64,000 bases of DNA from the NCBI RefSeq assembly GCF_900094575.1, contig NZ_FMAE01000007.1:186001-250000 (forward strand), in the 5' to 3' direction. The notes under the pieces were generated by a model. It made no database searches and had not been told where the DNA came from. It saw only the letters and a list, made by a program, of their open reading frames with translations. Of the stretch, positions 8,134 to 17,321 are shown in pieces (position 1 is the stretch's first letter; every line of letters begins with the position of its first letter). Both the position numbers and the translations under genes were made by a program. Source of the DNA: Bradyrhizobium yuanmingense (GTDB lineage Bacteria > Pseudomonadota > Alphaproteobacteria > Rhizobiales > Xanthobacteraceae).

Positions 8134-9438
8134 CTACACCAGCACCGGCTTGCGCACGCGACCGGCGTCGCCGAACACGCGCAGATAACGCTCGATTTCC
8201 GAGGGCAGGCCGGTCGCCTTCTCCGGATTGTCGGAGAGCTTGACGGCCGGACGGCCGTCGACTGATGAGACCTTGCAGACCAGCGAGATCGGATCGAGGC
8301 TGATCGAGCCGTCCGGCGTGCAGCCGACGAAATCGTTGGTGAGGTTGGTGCCCCAGCCAAAGGAGAGCCGCACGCGCCCTGCGAAGTGGCGATAGGTGTC
8401 CTCGATCGAGCCGACGTCCATCGCGTCGGAGAAGACGAGCAGCTTGTCCTTGGGGTTGCGACCCTGCTTCTGCCACCAGGCGATGATTTCCTCCCCAGCC
8501 TGGATCGGCGGCGCGCTGTCGGGGCGGAAGCCGGTCCAATCGGCGACCCATTCCGGTGCATCGCGGAGGAAGGTCCTGGTACCGAAGGCGTCGGGCAGCG
8601 CGATCAGGAGGTTGCCGCCGTAAGTCTGACGCCACTGGTCGAGAATGCGGTAGGGCGCCCAGCGCAATTCCTCGTCGTCTCTGGCGAGCGCGGCGGCCAC
8701 CATCGGCAGCTCGTGCGCGTTGGTGCCGATGGCTTCGAGATCGTTGTCCATCGCGAGAAGCACGTTGGAGGTGCCGATGAAGGAGGGGCCGAGGCCTTCC
8801 TTCACCGCCTCGACGCACCAGCGCTGCCAGAGGAAGCCGTGGCGGCGACGCGTGCCGAAGTCGGAGAGCCGCAGGTTCTCGAGCTGGCGCAGCCGTTCGA
8901 CCTTGGTCCACAACTTGGCCTTGGCGCGGGCGTAGAGCACGTCGAGCTCGAAGCGGCCGCGGCCCTTCATGGCCGCACGCGAACGCAGCTCGTTGAGGAT
9001 CGCAAGCGCCGGAATCTCCCACATCGTGGTGTGGGTCCAGGGCCCGTGAAAATGCAGCTCGTACTGGCCCTCGACCTTGCGCAGCTCGTATTCGGGAAGG
9101 CGGAATTCCGCCAGCCAGCGGATGAAATCCGCCGAGAACATATGGGTCTTGCCGTAGAAGGTGTTGCCGGCCAGCCAGATCAGCTCCTTCTTGGTGAAGC
9201 GGATGGTGCGGGCATGGTCGAGCTGGGCGCGCAGCTCGCCCTCGTCGATGATCTCGGCAAGGCGCACATGGCGCGAGCGGTTGATGACCGAGAAGGTCAC
9301 ATTCTGACTCGGGTAATCCTCCCGAATCATCTGTAACATCAATAGTTTGTAGAAGTCGGTATCGAGCAGGCTGCGGATGATGGGATCCAGCCGCCAGCTG
9401 TGATTGTAGGTCCGGTTCGCAATGTCAGTCACTGTCAT
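8134..9438 (-). CDS. pncB: Nicotinate phosphoribosyltransferase
   Basis: This enzyme joins nicotinate to PRPP with ATP to give nicotinate mononucleotide in NAD salvage; it is cytoplasmic. The 434-residue length is normal. Seen in the sequence are the N-terminal LLDTDFYKLLMLQ segment typical of the family, the GTNAHE motif with H242 as the expected phosphorylated histidine, and the later FSDAMD and FGWGTNLTND phosphate-binding segments. The ATG at 9438 fits the family N-terminus. It is a single gene, 99 bases from the end of the LysR gene, which is also on the minus strand. There is no sign of damage. Confidence 0.95.
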   Translation of the reverse strand: MTVTDIANRTYNHSWRLDPIIRSLLDTDFYKLLMLQMIREDYPSQNVTFSVINRSRHVRLAEIIDEGELRAQLDHARTIRFTKKELIWLAGNTFYGKTHMFSADFIRWLAEFRLPEYELRKVEGQYELHFHGPWTHTTMWEIPALAILNELRSRAAMKGRGRFELDVLYARAKAKLWTKVERLRQLENLRLSDFGTRRRHGFLWQRWCVEAVKEGLGPSFIGTSNVLLAMDNDLEAIGTNAHELPMVAAALARDDEELRWAPYRILDQWRQTYGGNLLIALPDAFGTRTFLRDAPEWVADWTGFRPDSAPPIQAGEEIIAWWQKQGRNPKDKLLVFSDAMDVGSIEDTYRHFAGRVRLSFGWGTNLTNDFVGCTPDGSISLDPISLVCKVSSVDGRPAVKLSDNPEKATGLPSEIERYLRVFGDAGRVRKPVLV

Positions 9439-9537
9439 GGGGGGATTTTAGCGCGGCTCCCCCTGCGCAACCAGTGGGTTTGGGAAGGGCAGTCTTGCGG
9501 AGCGCGGCGCCTGCTATCAGGGCATGAGAACGGCAGG

Positions 9538-10467
9538 TCAGAACGTGGCGGCCGTCGCCGCGACGGCCTCGAGTTGGCTCCTGACCCAGCGGTGGGCCGG
9601 GTCCTTCTGGTAGCGCTGGTGCCAGACCATGAACATCGGCAGCTCGGCCAGGGTCTTCGTGCGCGACGCCAGCGGGATCGGTGTTTGCGTAAAGCCACGC
9701 ATTACGCCGGACGCGAGCAGGCTCGGCATGCTCGCCAGCATCTGTGAGCCGCGCAGGAACGACGGCACGCCGGAGAAGCTCGGCACGGAGATCGCGATGT
9801 CGCGGTGGAGCCCGTTCGCTGCCAGCCGGCGGTCGAAGTCGAGCCGCTCATTGTCGGTATAGACCACGGTGATGTGACGCGCCGCGAGATAAGCGCTGCG
9901 GCTGGCCGGCGCTGCGCGCGCTTTGGGATCGTAGTAGCAGACGTAGTGATCCCTCAGCAGCCGCTTCTGCACGATGTCGACGCCGGACGGCGGCAGCGGC
10001 GTGATCAGGAGGTCGCAGCGGTTTTCGCGCAGCATCGCGGGCGAGGGCGATTGCGAGGGGATCACGCGCAAATTCAGGCCCTTCACTTGTGCGGCGACGT
10101 GATCGAAGAACCGCGGCAGCAGCAGGTCGCGCTGGAAATCGTTGGCCGCGATCGTCAACGACAGCTGTGCGCGGGGCGGCTCAAAGCTGACGCCCCCGGC
10201 GAAGCTGCGCATCTCGTCGATCAGCGCGCGTGCCTTGCCGGCCAGTGCCTGCGCATGGGCCGTCGCAACGATGCCACGGCCGGACTTGGCGAACAGCGGA
10301 TCGCCGGCGATCCGCCGCAGCTTGTTCAACCCGTGGCTGACGGCAGACTGGGTGAGGCCGAGCCGCGTCGCTGCCGCCGTCACCGAGCCTTCCTCCAGCA
10401 CCGCCAGGAACAGCTCGAGGGCATGGCCGTCGAGGGCCAAATGATCGATTTCCTTCATGCAATTCAT
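9538..10467 (-). CDS. LysR-type regulator divergent from pcaHG
   Basis: A 309-residue LysR-family protein. The winged helix-turn-helix lies at about residues 15-75 (LFLAVLEEGSVTAAATRLGL, then TQSAVSHGLNKLR) and a periplasmic-binding-protein-like inducer domain follows. It is transcribed away from pcaH with only 90 bases between the starts, so it probably controls pcaHG. Rhizobial pca genes are usually governed by the LysR protein PcaQ, but this sequence does not look clearly PcaQ-like to me, so no symbol is given. Two ATGs are possible, 10467 and 10458; a direct repeat AATTCAT-TAT-AATTCAT at 10461-10477 overlaps the first, which slightly favours the second. The inducer could be protocatechuate or a product. 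Confidence 0.85.
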   Translation of the reverse strand: MNCMKEIDHLALDGHALELFLAVLEEGSVTAAATRLGLTQSAVSHGLNKLRRIAGDPLFAKSGRGIVATAHAQALAGKARALIDEMRSFAGGVSFEPPRAQLSLTIAANDFQRDLLLPRFFDHVAAQVKGLNLRVIPSQSPSPAMLRENRCDLLITPLPPSGVDIVQKRLLRDHYVCYYDPKARAAPASRSAYLAARHITVVYTDNERLDFDRRLAANGLHRDIAISVPSFSGVPSFLRGSQMLASMPSLLASGVMRGFTQTPIPLASRTKTLAELPMFMVWHQRYQKDPAHRWVRSQLEAVAATAATF

Positions 10468-10557
10468 TATAATTCATCTATTTATCTTGAGAATAGGCTG
10501 GCTCATGCTCTCCCGATAAGCCGCCCGACCCCGGGCTCCCAGGGAGAGACAACGCCG

Positions 10558-11346
10558 ATGAATGCCCAGGCGCCAGCCTTGCGGGATCCCCGCCTCAATC
10601 GTCCCGAGCCCTTGACGCCGCCGCTCGGCGACGGCGGCTTCTTCCAGCGCGACCGCGCGATCCATCCGCCGGCGCATGCGCCAGGCTACAAGTCCTCGGT
10701 GCTGCGCTCGCCGCGCCAGTCGCTGCTGTCCTTGGAGAACTCGATCTCGGAGATCACGGGGCCGGTGTTCGGCCACAACGATCTCGGCCCGCTCGACAAT
10801 GATTTGATCCGCAACTACGCCAAGGACGGCGATCCCGTCGGCGAGCGCATCATCGTCCACGGCCGCGTGCTGGACGAGACCGGCCGGGGCGTTCCGAACA
10901 CGCTGGTCGAGTTCTGGCAGGCCAATGCCGGCGGCCGCTACCGGCACAAGAAGGACACCTATCTGGCGCCGATCGATCCGAATTTCGGCGGTTGCGGCCG
11001 CGCGCTCACCGACGACACCGGCTACTATTACTTCCGCACCGTGAAGCCGGGCCCCTATCCCTGGCGCAATTACGTCAACAGCTGGCGCCCCGCCCATATC
11101 CACTTCTCGGTGTTCGGCTCGGGCTTTGCGCAGCGGCTGATCACGCAGATGTATTTCGAAGGCGATCCGCTGATCCCGGTCTGTCCGATCCTGACGACGA
11201 TCCCGGACAAGGACGCGCTCGACCGCCTCGTGGCGCCGCTCGACCTCAACGCCTCGACGCCGTTCGACTCGCTCGCCTACCGCTTCGACATCGTGCTGCG
11301 CGGCCAGCGCTCCACCTATTTCGAAAATCGCACCGCGGGGAACTAA
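10558..11346 (+). CDS. pcaH: Protocatechuate 3,4-dioxygenase beta subunit
   Basis: The iron-bearing subunit of the enzyme that opens the protocatechuate ring between the hydroxyls, giving beta-carboxy-cis,cis-muconate. The 262-residue product contains the four expected Fe(III) ligands: Y128 (in GRYRHKKD), Y167 (in GPYPWR), H180 and H182 (in AHIHFS). The ATG at 10558 follows the ribosome site AGGGAGAG. The frame is open far upstream, but that part is antisense to the LysR gene and unlike the family. pcaG follows after 5 bases, giving the usual pcaHG operon. No pcaB, pcaC or pcaD is present here. Confidence 0.96.
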   Translation: MNAQAPALRDPRLNRPEPLTPPLGDGGFFQRDRAIHPPAHAPGYKSSVLRSPRQSLLSLENSISEITGPVFGHNDLGPLDNDLIRNYAKDGDPVGERIIVHGRVLDETGRGVPNTLVEFWQANAGGRYRHKKDTYLAPIDPNFGGCGRALTDDTGYYYFRTVKPGPYPWRNYVNSWRPAHIHFSVFGSGFAQRLITQMYFEGDPLIPVCPILTTIPDKDALDRLVAPLDLNASTPFDSLAYRFDIVLRGQRSTYFENRTAGN

Positions 11347-11351
11347 CGCCC

Positions 11352-11978
11352 ATGCCGCAACCGCTCAATTATCTCAATGAAACCGCCTCGCAGACCGCCG
11401 GGCCCTACGTCCATATCGGCCTGATCCCGGCCATGGCCGGCTTCGACATCTTCGAGAAGAACTTCTCCAACGTGCTGGTGAGCCCGAACACCAAAGGCGA
11501 GCGCATCACGCTGGAGGGCAAGGTGCTCGACGGCACCGGCACGCCGCTGCGCGACGTGCTGCTGGAGATCTGGCAGGCGAATGCGGCCGGCCGCTACAAC
11601 CACCCCGCCGATCGCTCCGCCGGCGCGCCGGATGACGAGTTTCGCGGCTGGGGTCGCGCCGGCTCCGACTTCGAGAGCGGCCTCGTCACCTTCGAGACCA
11701 TCAAGCCGGGCGCGATCACCGACAGGACGGGGCGCAAATGCGCGCCGCACGTCAACCTCTGGATCGTCGCCCGCGGAATCAACATCGGCCTCAACACGCG
11801 GCTCTATTTCTCGGACGAAGAGGCGGCAAACGCCGCCGATCCCGTGCTCAACCTGATCGAGCAGCCGGTGCGCCGCAAGACATTGATCGCAACCCGCAGC
11901 GAGCGCGCCGGCAAGATCGTGTATTCCTTCACGATCAATCTGCAGGGGCCGGAGGAGACGGTGTTCTTCGACGTGTGA
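11352..11978 (+). CDS. pcaG: Protocatechuate 3,4-dioxygenase alpha subunit
   Basis: A 208-residue partner of PcaH. It has the same intradiol dioxygenase fold but no iron ligands, and it completes the alpha-beta active-site interface. The start MPQPLNYLNETASQTAGPYV is typical, as are the LEIWQANAAGRYNHP and APHVNLWIVARG segments. In the alpha chain the histidine pair of the beta chain is replaced (HVNLW here against HIHFS in pcaH). The ATG lies 5 bases after the pcaH stop, so the genes are cotranscribed. It ends 23 bases from the end of the convergent NYN gene. Confidence 0.95.
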   Translation: MPQPLNYLNETASQTAGPYVHIGLIPAMAGFDIFEKNFSNVLVSPNTKGERITLEGKVLDGTGTPLRDVLLEIWQANAAGRYNHPADRSAGAPDDEFRGWGRAGSDFESGLVTFETIKPGAITDRTGRKCAPHVNLWIVARGINIGLNTRLYFSDEEAANAADPVLNLIEQPVRRKTLIATRSERAGKIVYSFTINLQGPEETVFFDV

Positions 11979-12001
11979 GGTGTCGGGCCGCCGTCCTTCG
12001 A

Positions 12002-12613
12002 TCATTCCACCCGGTCGTCGCGCCTGATCGTTCCGCGCGCGAGGAATTGCGGTGGCTGCCGCATTTCGCGCGATATCGGTCGATCGGGTGGATCGCGCCC
12101 CACTTTTGGTTTCAACTCCACCAGATCGATGAATATGTCCGCCTGCCGGCGCAGGTCGTCGGCGATCATGGGCGGCTGAGTGGAGAGCGTGGAGACGACG
12201 GTCACGCGGACGCCGCGGCGTTGCAAGGCTTCGACCAGCGAACGGAAATCCCCATCGCCCGAGCACAACACGATCTGATCGACGTGCTGGGCAAGCTCCA
12301 TCGCGCTTACGGCGAGGTCCACATCCATGCTGCCCTTCACCTTGCGGCGGCCGGTAGCGGGGTCGACGAACTCCTTGGCGAGTTTGGTGACGACGGTGAA
12401 GCCGTTGTAGTCGAGCCAATCGATCAAGGGGCGGATCGACGAATATTCCTGATCCTCGATGATGGTCGTGTAGTAGAAGGCCCGTAACAGCGTAGCTCGG
12501 CTTTGAAATTCACTGAGCAGGCGTCTGTAGTCGATCTCGAAGCCGAGCGCCTTGGCGGTGGCATGGAAATTGGAGCCGTCGATAAAGAGCGCGCTCTTCC
12601 CAAGCGAAGACAT
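12002..12613 (-). CDS. NYN-domain protein (LabA/DUF88-like, PIN-type nuclease fold)
   Basis: A 203-residue cytoplasmic protein of the NYN family, whose PIN-like fold carries acidic residues for metal-dependent RNA cleavage. Acidic positions at the expected places are in LFIDGSNFHATAKAL near the start, in MDVDLAVSAMEL mid-protein and in CSGDGDFRSLVEAL. This ordering (IDGSN, DVDLA, SGDGDF) is the family signature. The ATG at 12613 is preceded by GGGAG; a TTG three codons upstream is less likely. It stands alone and converges on pcaG. The target RNA is unknown, and in many alphaproteobacteria the gene lies near smpB or rpoZ, which is not the case here. Confidence 0.85.
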   Translation of the reverse strand: MSSLGKSALFIDGSNFHATAKALGFEIDYRRLLSEFQSRATLLRAFYYTTIIEDQEYSSIRPLIDWLDYNGFTVVTKLAKEFVDPATGRRKVKGSMDVDLAVSAMELAQHVDQIVLCSGDGDFRSLVEALQRRGVRVTVVSTLSTQPPMIADDLRRQADIFIDLVELKPKVGRDPPDRPISREMRQPPQFLARGTIRRDDRVE

Positions 12614-12958
12614 TATGCACAACTCCCCGGGTTCGGCACGAAAGCCGACCGTCCAGCCGAAATGGCGCGGCGTATCGGCGGGAATAACTGAAGGCGCCGA
12701 TGGCTTTGCTGAAAAGGCGGCGCAGACGACCGGACAGGGTTGGCCGCCTTGCGCCGAGGTTAGGGAGGTTCCATGCCACCAGCGCCAGGGCGCCGAATGC
12801 CGTTACGCTAGGGCGAGGGCGTGCCCCGCTCAATTGTACGGAGGTAAAGCGCCTCTATCCAAAGGATGGGGCGCTATATACGAAGGTAAGTGGCAACGAG
12901 AGACATCGCGGATCCGGGGCGCGTCGATCAGACGTGCCCTGATCCTTTGTCCGGTGGT
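12614..12958. other. Intergenic region, no gene recognised
   Basis: About 345 bases lie between the start of the NYN gene and the end of the AraC gene. The stretch around 12830-12890 is less GC-rich and may hold the NYN promoter. Overlapping open frames give basic, low-complexity products without similarity to known families. I saw no tRNA cloverleaf or clear RNA gene, but a structured small RNA cannot be excluded by eye. Confidence 0.35.
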
Positions 12959-13828
12959 TCAGCCTTCGCCGCCATGGAGCCGGGCGCGAAAGGCGCGCGG
13001 TGAGACCCCCGTGGCGGCGGCGTAGACCCGGCTGAAATAGGCGGGGTCCTCGAAGCCGAGGGCGTAGGCGATGGTCGAGACCGGCAGGTTGGTGTAGACG
13101 AGGTTGCGCCGCGCCTCCCGGATCAGTCGGTTGAGGATCAGATGCGAGGCGGTGTCGCCGGTCGCCGCCCGCGTGATCCGGTTGAGATGCGTCGGTGTCA
13201 CCGACAGCGCCTCGGCATAGTCGGCGACGCTCCAGCGCTCCAGATGATGCTGCTCCAGCAGCGCCTCGAAGCGGCGGAACAACCCGCTTTCCGCGGTGCC
13301 GTTGCCGCCGCTCTCGCCCGTGAGCGCGCGGGCCACGAGCCCGATCATGGCCGACGACAAGGCGCGGAGCACATGCGCGCGGCCGAAGTCGCGCGCGGCG
13401 TGCTCGGCGAAGATCTGCTTCATCGTGGCGCGGATCTGCGGCGTGCCGCGCACCACGGCCGACCGCGACAGCGCACCGCGCAGGCCCTCGGCGGCGAGCA
13501 GCGCTTCATCGAGGATCTCCGCGGCGATGGTCAAAACCCACCCTTGCGTATCGGGCACGAAGCGGAAGCCGTGGACGTGGCCGACCGGCACGTTGACGAT
13601 CTGCATTGGCCTCAGCGGCACCACGCGCCCGTCGAGCGTCGCCTCGCCGCCGCCGCGCTCGATCAGCAGCACCTGGTGCAGCCGGGCATGGCGGTGCACG
13701 GCCAGCGTCCAGTCGTGCAGCACCGAACGCGAGGCGATCGTCTCGCAATGCACGACATCGGGCAGATCGCCGGACTCGCCGAACAGATTGTAGACCCGGA
13801 TGGCCGGGGCGGGGGCCGCGCTTCTCAT
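12959..13828 (-). CDS. AraC-type regulator divergent from pobA (PobR/PobC-like)
   Basis: A 289-residue regulator with an N-terminal cupin sensing domain (RHARLHQVLLIERGGGEATL and a following VNVPVGHVHGFRF) and a C-terminal AraC double helix-turn-helix at about residues 190-285, ending YALGFEDPAYFSRVYAAATG, the usual second HTH. It is read away from pobA with 86 bases between the starts. In rhizobia and other proteobacteria, AraC-type PobR/PobC activates pobA in response to 4-hydroxybenzoate, so this is its likely role. The ATG at 13828 gives a normal N-terminus; a longer frame would run into pobA. Confidence 0.85.
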   Translation of the reverse strand: MRSAAPAPAIRVYNLFGESGDLPDVVHCETIASRSVLHDWTLAVHRHARLHQVLLIERGGGEATLDGRVVPLRPMQIVNVPVGHVHGFRFVPDTQGWVLTIAAEILDEALLAAEGLRGALSRSAVVRGTPQIRATMKQIFAEHAARDFGRAHVLRALSSAMIGLVARALTGESGGNGTAESGLFRRFEALLEQHHLERWSVADYAEALSVTPTHLNRITRAATGDTASHLILNRLIREARRNLVYTNLPVSTIAYALGFEDPAYFSRVYAAATGVSPRAFRARLHGGEG

Positions 13829-13914
13829 GTTCGAATAGTACAAGACAAAGGCGAAACCCTCCATCGGCTTGCGCCTTAACGTATGCAAAAAAATGCCGAC
13901 GGGAGGACGCAAAA

Positions 13915-15087
13915 ATGAAAGTTCAGGTCTGTATCATCGGCGGCGGGCCGTCCGGGCTGTTGCTGTCCCAGCTCCTGCACCTCAAGGGCATCGACACCAT
14001 CGTGCTGGAGAAATACAGCCGCGACCACGTGCTGGCCCGGATCCGCGCCGGCGTGCTCGAGCACGGCTTTGCGAAGCTGATGCGCGAGGCGCAATGCGGC
14101 GAGCGGATGGACCGCGAGGGCGAGATCCACAACGGGTTCGAGATCGCCCATGACGGCGTGCTCTCCCACATCGACCTGCACAAGCATTCCGGCGGCAATT
14201 CGGTCCTGGTCTACGGCCAGACCGAGCTGACGCGCGACCTCTACGAGGCACGCGACCGGGCCGGCGGCAAGGTCGTGCACAATGCCGAGGACGTCACGCC
14301 GCACGATCTGACGTCGGATCGGCCCTATGTGACGTATCGCTCGAACGGGCAGACGCTCCGCGTCGATTGCGACTACATCGTCGGCGCCGACGGCTTCCAT
14401 GGCGTCAGCCGCAAGTCGATCCCGAAGGACGTGCTGCGCGAATATGAGAAGGTCTATCCGTTCGGCTGGCTCGGTGTGCTGTCGCGCACGAAACCGGTAT
14501 CGCCCGAGCTGATCTACGTGAAGCACGAGCGCGGCTTTGCGCTGTGCTCGCTGCGCTCGCAGGTGCTGAGCCGCTACTACATCCAGGTGCCTTTGACCGA
14601 CAAGGTGGAGGATTGGAGCGACGACGCGTTCTGGGCCGAGCTGAAGCGCCGCCTGCCGGACGAGGTCGCCGGCCGCCTGATCACCGGCCCGTCGATCGAG
14701 AAGAGCATCGCGCCCTTGCGCAGCTTCGTCGCCGAGCCGATGAGCTATGGTCGCCTGTTCCTCGCCGGCGATGCCGCGCACATCGTGCCGCCGACCGGCG
14801 CGCGCGGATTGAACAGCGCGGCGTCCGACATCTACTATCTCTATCACGCGCTGCTCGCGCATTATCAGAGCGGCGACGATGCCGGTCTCAAGGGCTATTC
14901 CGCCAAGGCGCTTGCGCGAATCTGGAAGGCACAACGCTTCTCCTGGTGGATGACGATGATGCTGCACCGCTTCCCCGACCGGATCGAATATGAGGATCGT
15001 CTGCAGCAGACGGAGCTCGACTACCTGCTCTCGTCCGAGACGGCGCAGCGTCTGCTTGCGGAGAATTATACGGGGCTGCCGTTTTAG
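13915..15087 (+). CDS. pobA: 4-hydroxybenzoate 3-monooxygenase
   Basis: An FAD- and NAD(P)H-dependent hydroxylase that turns 4-hydroxybenzoate into protocatechuate, the substrate of PcaHG encoded 2 kb away. The 390 residues match the family length of about 394. Visible are the FAD motif GGGPSG (residues 9-14), the DG motif in VGADGFHG near 157-162, the second FAD motif LFLAGDAAHIVPP near 282-294, and the substrate-binding stretch RGFALCSLRS...SRYY that carries the conserved serine, arginines and tyrosine. The ATG at 13915 follows GGGAGG. A palindrome lies 8 bases after the stop. Confidence 0.96.
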   Translation: MKVQVCIIGGGPSGLLLSQLLHLKGIDTIVLEKYSRDHVLARIRAGVLEHGFAKLMREAQCGERMDREGEIHNGFEIAHDGVLSHIDLHKHSGGNSVLVYGQTELTRDLYEARDRAGGKVVHNAEDVTPHDLTSDRPYVTYRSNGQTLRVDCDYIVGADGFHGVSRKSIPKDVLREYEKVYPFGWLGVLSRTKPVSPELIYVKHERGFALCSLRSQVLSRYYIQVPLTDKVEDWSDDAFWAELKRRLPDEVAGRLITGPSIEKSIAPLRSFVAEPMSYGRLFLAGDAAHIVPPTGARGLNSAASDIYYLYHALLAHYQSGDDAGLKGYSAKALARIWKAQRFSWWMTMMLHRFPDRIEYEDRLQQTELDYLLSSETAQRLLAENYTGLPF

Positions 15088-15095
15088 GCGATCTA

Positions 15096-15127
15096 ACCCT
15101 CCCCTGGAGGGCCCTCCAGGGGAGGGT
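15096..15127. terminator. 32-base perfect palindrome between convergent genes
   Basis: ACCCTCCCCTGGAGGG at 15096-15111 is followed directly by its exact reverse complement at 15112-15127. It lies between the ends of pobA and the adenylate cyclase gene, so it could form a strong hairpin in both transcripts. There is no long T-run, and the lack of a loop base means the innermost pairs cannot form in RNA. It may be a bidirectional terminator or a dispersed palindromic element. Confidence 0.6.
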
Positions 15128-15136
15128 AAGAAGCCA

Positions 15137-17287
15137 CTACTTTCCTTCCAGCGTATTGACCGGTGTCCAGTCCGGCGGCGGCGGAGTCTGCGTCAGTACG
15201 TTCGCACGTTTGGCGAACCGGGCTGACGCAGGATCGATCTTCGCGACGCCCCCGAACGCGTCGGCCGCCTTGGCAAACTCCCGTGCCCGCCAGCACGCCA
15301 GCCCTTCCGCATAGGCTGCGGCGACCTTCGCCTGCTCGGCGCTTTCCGCGCCGGTTTCCGCCAGCGGCTCGAACACCCTGATCGCCTCGCCGCGTCCCTG
15401 CACCCTGATCGCATCGAGCTCGCGCCAGGCGAAGCTATCGCCGGTCTGCGCCATCGTGGTTTCCGAGGCCATGATCGCGGTGCCGTAATATTTGTTGGCG
15501 CCTTCGAGCCGCGAGGCGACGTTCACGGTGTCGCTCATCACGGTGTAGTTGAAGCGGCGGCGCGAGCCGATATTGCCGACCACGGCTTCGCCGCTGTTGA
15601 GCCCGATACGGTGCGACAGGCCGTGACCGGCGAAGGCGGGATGGCCTTCATTGAGCTCGGCCAGCGTCTCGTGGCACTTCAGCGCAGCACGCACCGCATT
15701 GCGCGCGTGGGCGGGATCGTCGGCCGGGGCGCCGAACATGGCGACGATGGAATCGCCGATATATTTGTCGACGTAACCGCCATGGCCTTCGATGATGTCG
15801 GTCATGGCGGACAGATATTCGTTCATCAGCGTCACCAGCTCGACCGGCGTCATCGTCTCGGCGATCGACGAGAATCCGCTGAGGTCGGAGAAGAACATGG
15901 TGACGTTGCGCATCTCGCCGCCGAGCGCCGGCATCTTGCCGGAGGCGACCATGGTCTCGATCACCTCGGGCGCGAGGTAAAAGGCAAAGCTCTTGCGCAG
16001 GAAGCGCTCGTCGCGGTCGGCCAGCACGAAGCGATAGCCGATCATGATCGCGAGCGCGGCAAGGCTGGCGAGCGCCGGCTCGGTCAGCGGCAGCGCCAAG
16101 GCATGGACGAATGCCCAGACGGCAACGACCACCCAGACGGCGGTGAGGCCGAGCCAGGCGATCAGCGCGCCACTTGGCGCAAACACGCCGGCCGCGCAGG
16201 CGATGACGGCCGCGAACGCGATCGTGAGAAGGGTGCGCGAGGGAAAGCCGAGCTCGGTCACGGCATCGCGCTCGATCAGGTTTCGGACCGCAGCGGCGTG
16301 CACGAACACACCGGCGACATCGCTGCGGGCCTTTTGCGCGGTGCCGGCAGCCGCGGGCAGGGCACATCGCGCCGACGGCGTTCCGTCATAGCCGCCGGAC
16401 AGGCGCATCGAGGTGAGCTTGCGGTCCTCGAAGTTGAGGACGGTCCCGAGCAGCACGACCTTGCCCTCGAAGGCGCGCCGGAAGAAATCGCGGTCGTCTT
16501 TTTCGACGCAGGCGCGCAGATCGGCAAAGGAGAAGGTCGGAACGTCGCGGCTGAGGTCGCGGAAGTTGAGCGTCAGCGTGTTCGGTACAGTGCTCGGGAT
16601 TGCGTAGCCGGACAGCCCAGCCGCGCCGGATGGCGCCATCTCGACCTTCGCGCCGAGCGCGCGGGCGGCGAGCTCGGCCGCCATTGTGGGCACCGGCTTG
16701 CCCTCGATCGAGAAGCTGAGCGGCATCCGCCGGATGACATCGTCGGCGTCGGTGTGGACATTGAGCGCGCGGACGTTGTTTCGCACCGCCAGCCGCTGCG
16801 CACGGTAGGGCATTTCCGGATGGTCGTTGCTCAGGATCTCGCCGAGCACGAGCTTGCCGTTGTCGGAGATCTGCCGCAGCGCGATCAGATAGTCCCGGTC
16901 AAATCCGCGCATCCGGGCGCCGAGCGGCGCGTCGCCAAAGGGAATCTCGGATTGCTCGATCGAGTTCTTGAAGATGACGTCGAAGCCGATCACCTTGGCG
17001 CCGCCGTCGCTGATACTGCCGAGCACCCGGCCGATCTCGCGCGTCCAGGTCTGCGTCGGCGATCCCTTGAAGGGCGGGGTCTCGTAGGTTTCGCCGTCGA
17101 TCGCCACGACGACGACCGGCGACGTCGCGGGATCGCGGCGCTCGCCGACAACTTTCCCACGCAGCGCGGTGAGGATGTCGAGCGAGAGGCCTTGCAGTGT
17201 CTGCAGCGGCGGGGACGTGAAGATCGCGCCCGCAAGGAGCGCGATCAGGATTGCCGCAACGATGTCCCGTCCCCCGATCCGCCGCAT
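15137..17287 (-). CDS. Adenylate/guanylate cyclase with extracytoplasmic CHASE2 domain
   Basis: A membrane sensor expected to make cAMP (or cGMP). With the ATG at 17287 it has 716 residues: one N-terminal membrane helix (about 8-28), a CHASE2 sensor of roughly 300 residues outside the membrane (VVAIDGETYE near its start and GGAKVIGFDVIF after it), three membrane helices near 350-430, then a class III cyclase domain at about 460-640. The metal-binding MFFSDLSGFS, the DKYIGDSIVAMFG loop and the MSDTVNVASRLEG segment are all intact. The upstream FecR-like gene is 34 bases away in the same direction; FecR plus CHASE2-cyclase is a recurrent pair. The signal is unknown. Confidence 0.9.
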   Translation of the reverse strand: MRRIGGRDIVAAILIALLAGAIFTSPPLQTLQGLSLDILTALRGKVVGERRDPATSPVVVVAIDGETYETPPFKGSPTQTWTREIGRVLGSISDGGAKVIGFDVIFKNSIEQSEIPFGDAPLGARMRGFDRDYLIALRQISDNGKLVLGEILSNDHPEMPYRAQRLAVRNNVRALNVHTDADDVIRRMPLSFSIEGKPVPTMAAELAARALGAKVEMAPSGAAGLSGYAIPSTVPNTLTLNFRDLSRDVPTFSFADLRACVEKDDRDFFRRAFEGKVVLLGTVLNFEDRKLTSMRLSGGYDGTPSARCALPAAAGTAQKARSDVAGVFVHAAAVRNLIERDAVTELGFPSRTLLTIAFAAVIACAAGVFAPSGALIAWLGLTAVWVVVAVWAFVHALALPLTEPALASLAALAIMIGYRFVLADRDERFLRKSFAFYLAPEVIETMVASGKMPALGGEMRNVTMFFSDLSGFSSIAETMTPVELVTLMNEYLSAMTDIIEGHGGYVDKYIGDSIVAMFGAPADDPAHARNAVRAALKCHETLAELNEGHPAFAGHGLSHRIGLNSGEAVVGNIGSRRRFNYTVMSDTVNVASRLEGANKYYGTAIMASETTMAQTGDSFAWRELDAIRVQGRGEAIRVFEPLAETGAESAEQAKVAAAYAEGLACWRAREFAKAADAFGGVAKIDPASARFAKRANVLTQTPPPPDWTPVNTLEGK

Positions 17288-17321
17288 CGCCCCGTCGCCA
17301 ACTCCGCTTATTCGAGTCCGT

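Noticed and set aside
9805..10557. In-frame extension upstream of pcaH
   Set aside because: Antisense to the LysR gene and unlike any PcaH N-terminus; the ATG at 10558 has a good ribosome site.
12552..13025. Plus-strand frame over the NYN start and intergenic region
   Set aside because: Overlaps two supported genes and has no domain or ribosome site.
13821..13850. GTTCGAATAG near 13829 as the T-arm of a tRNA
   Set aside because: No acceptor or anticodon stem could be drawn around it; it lies in the AraC/pobA promoter gap.
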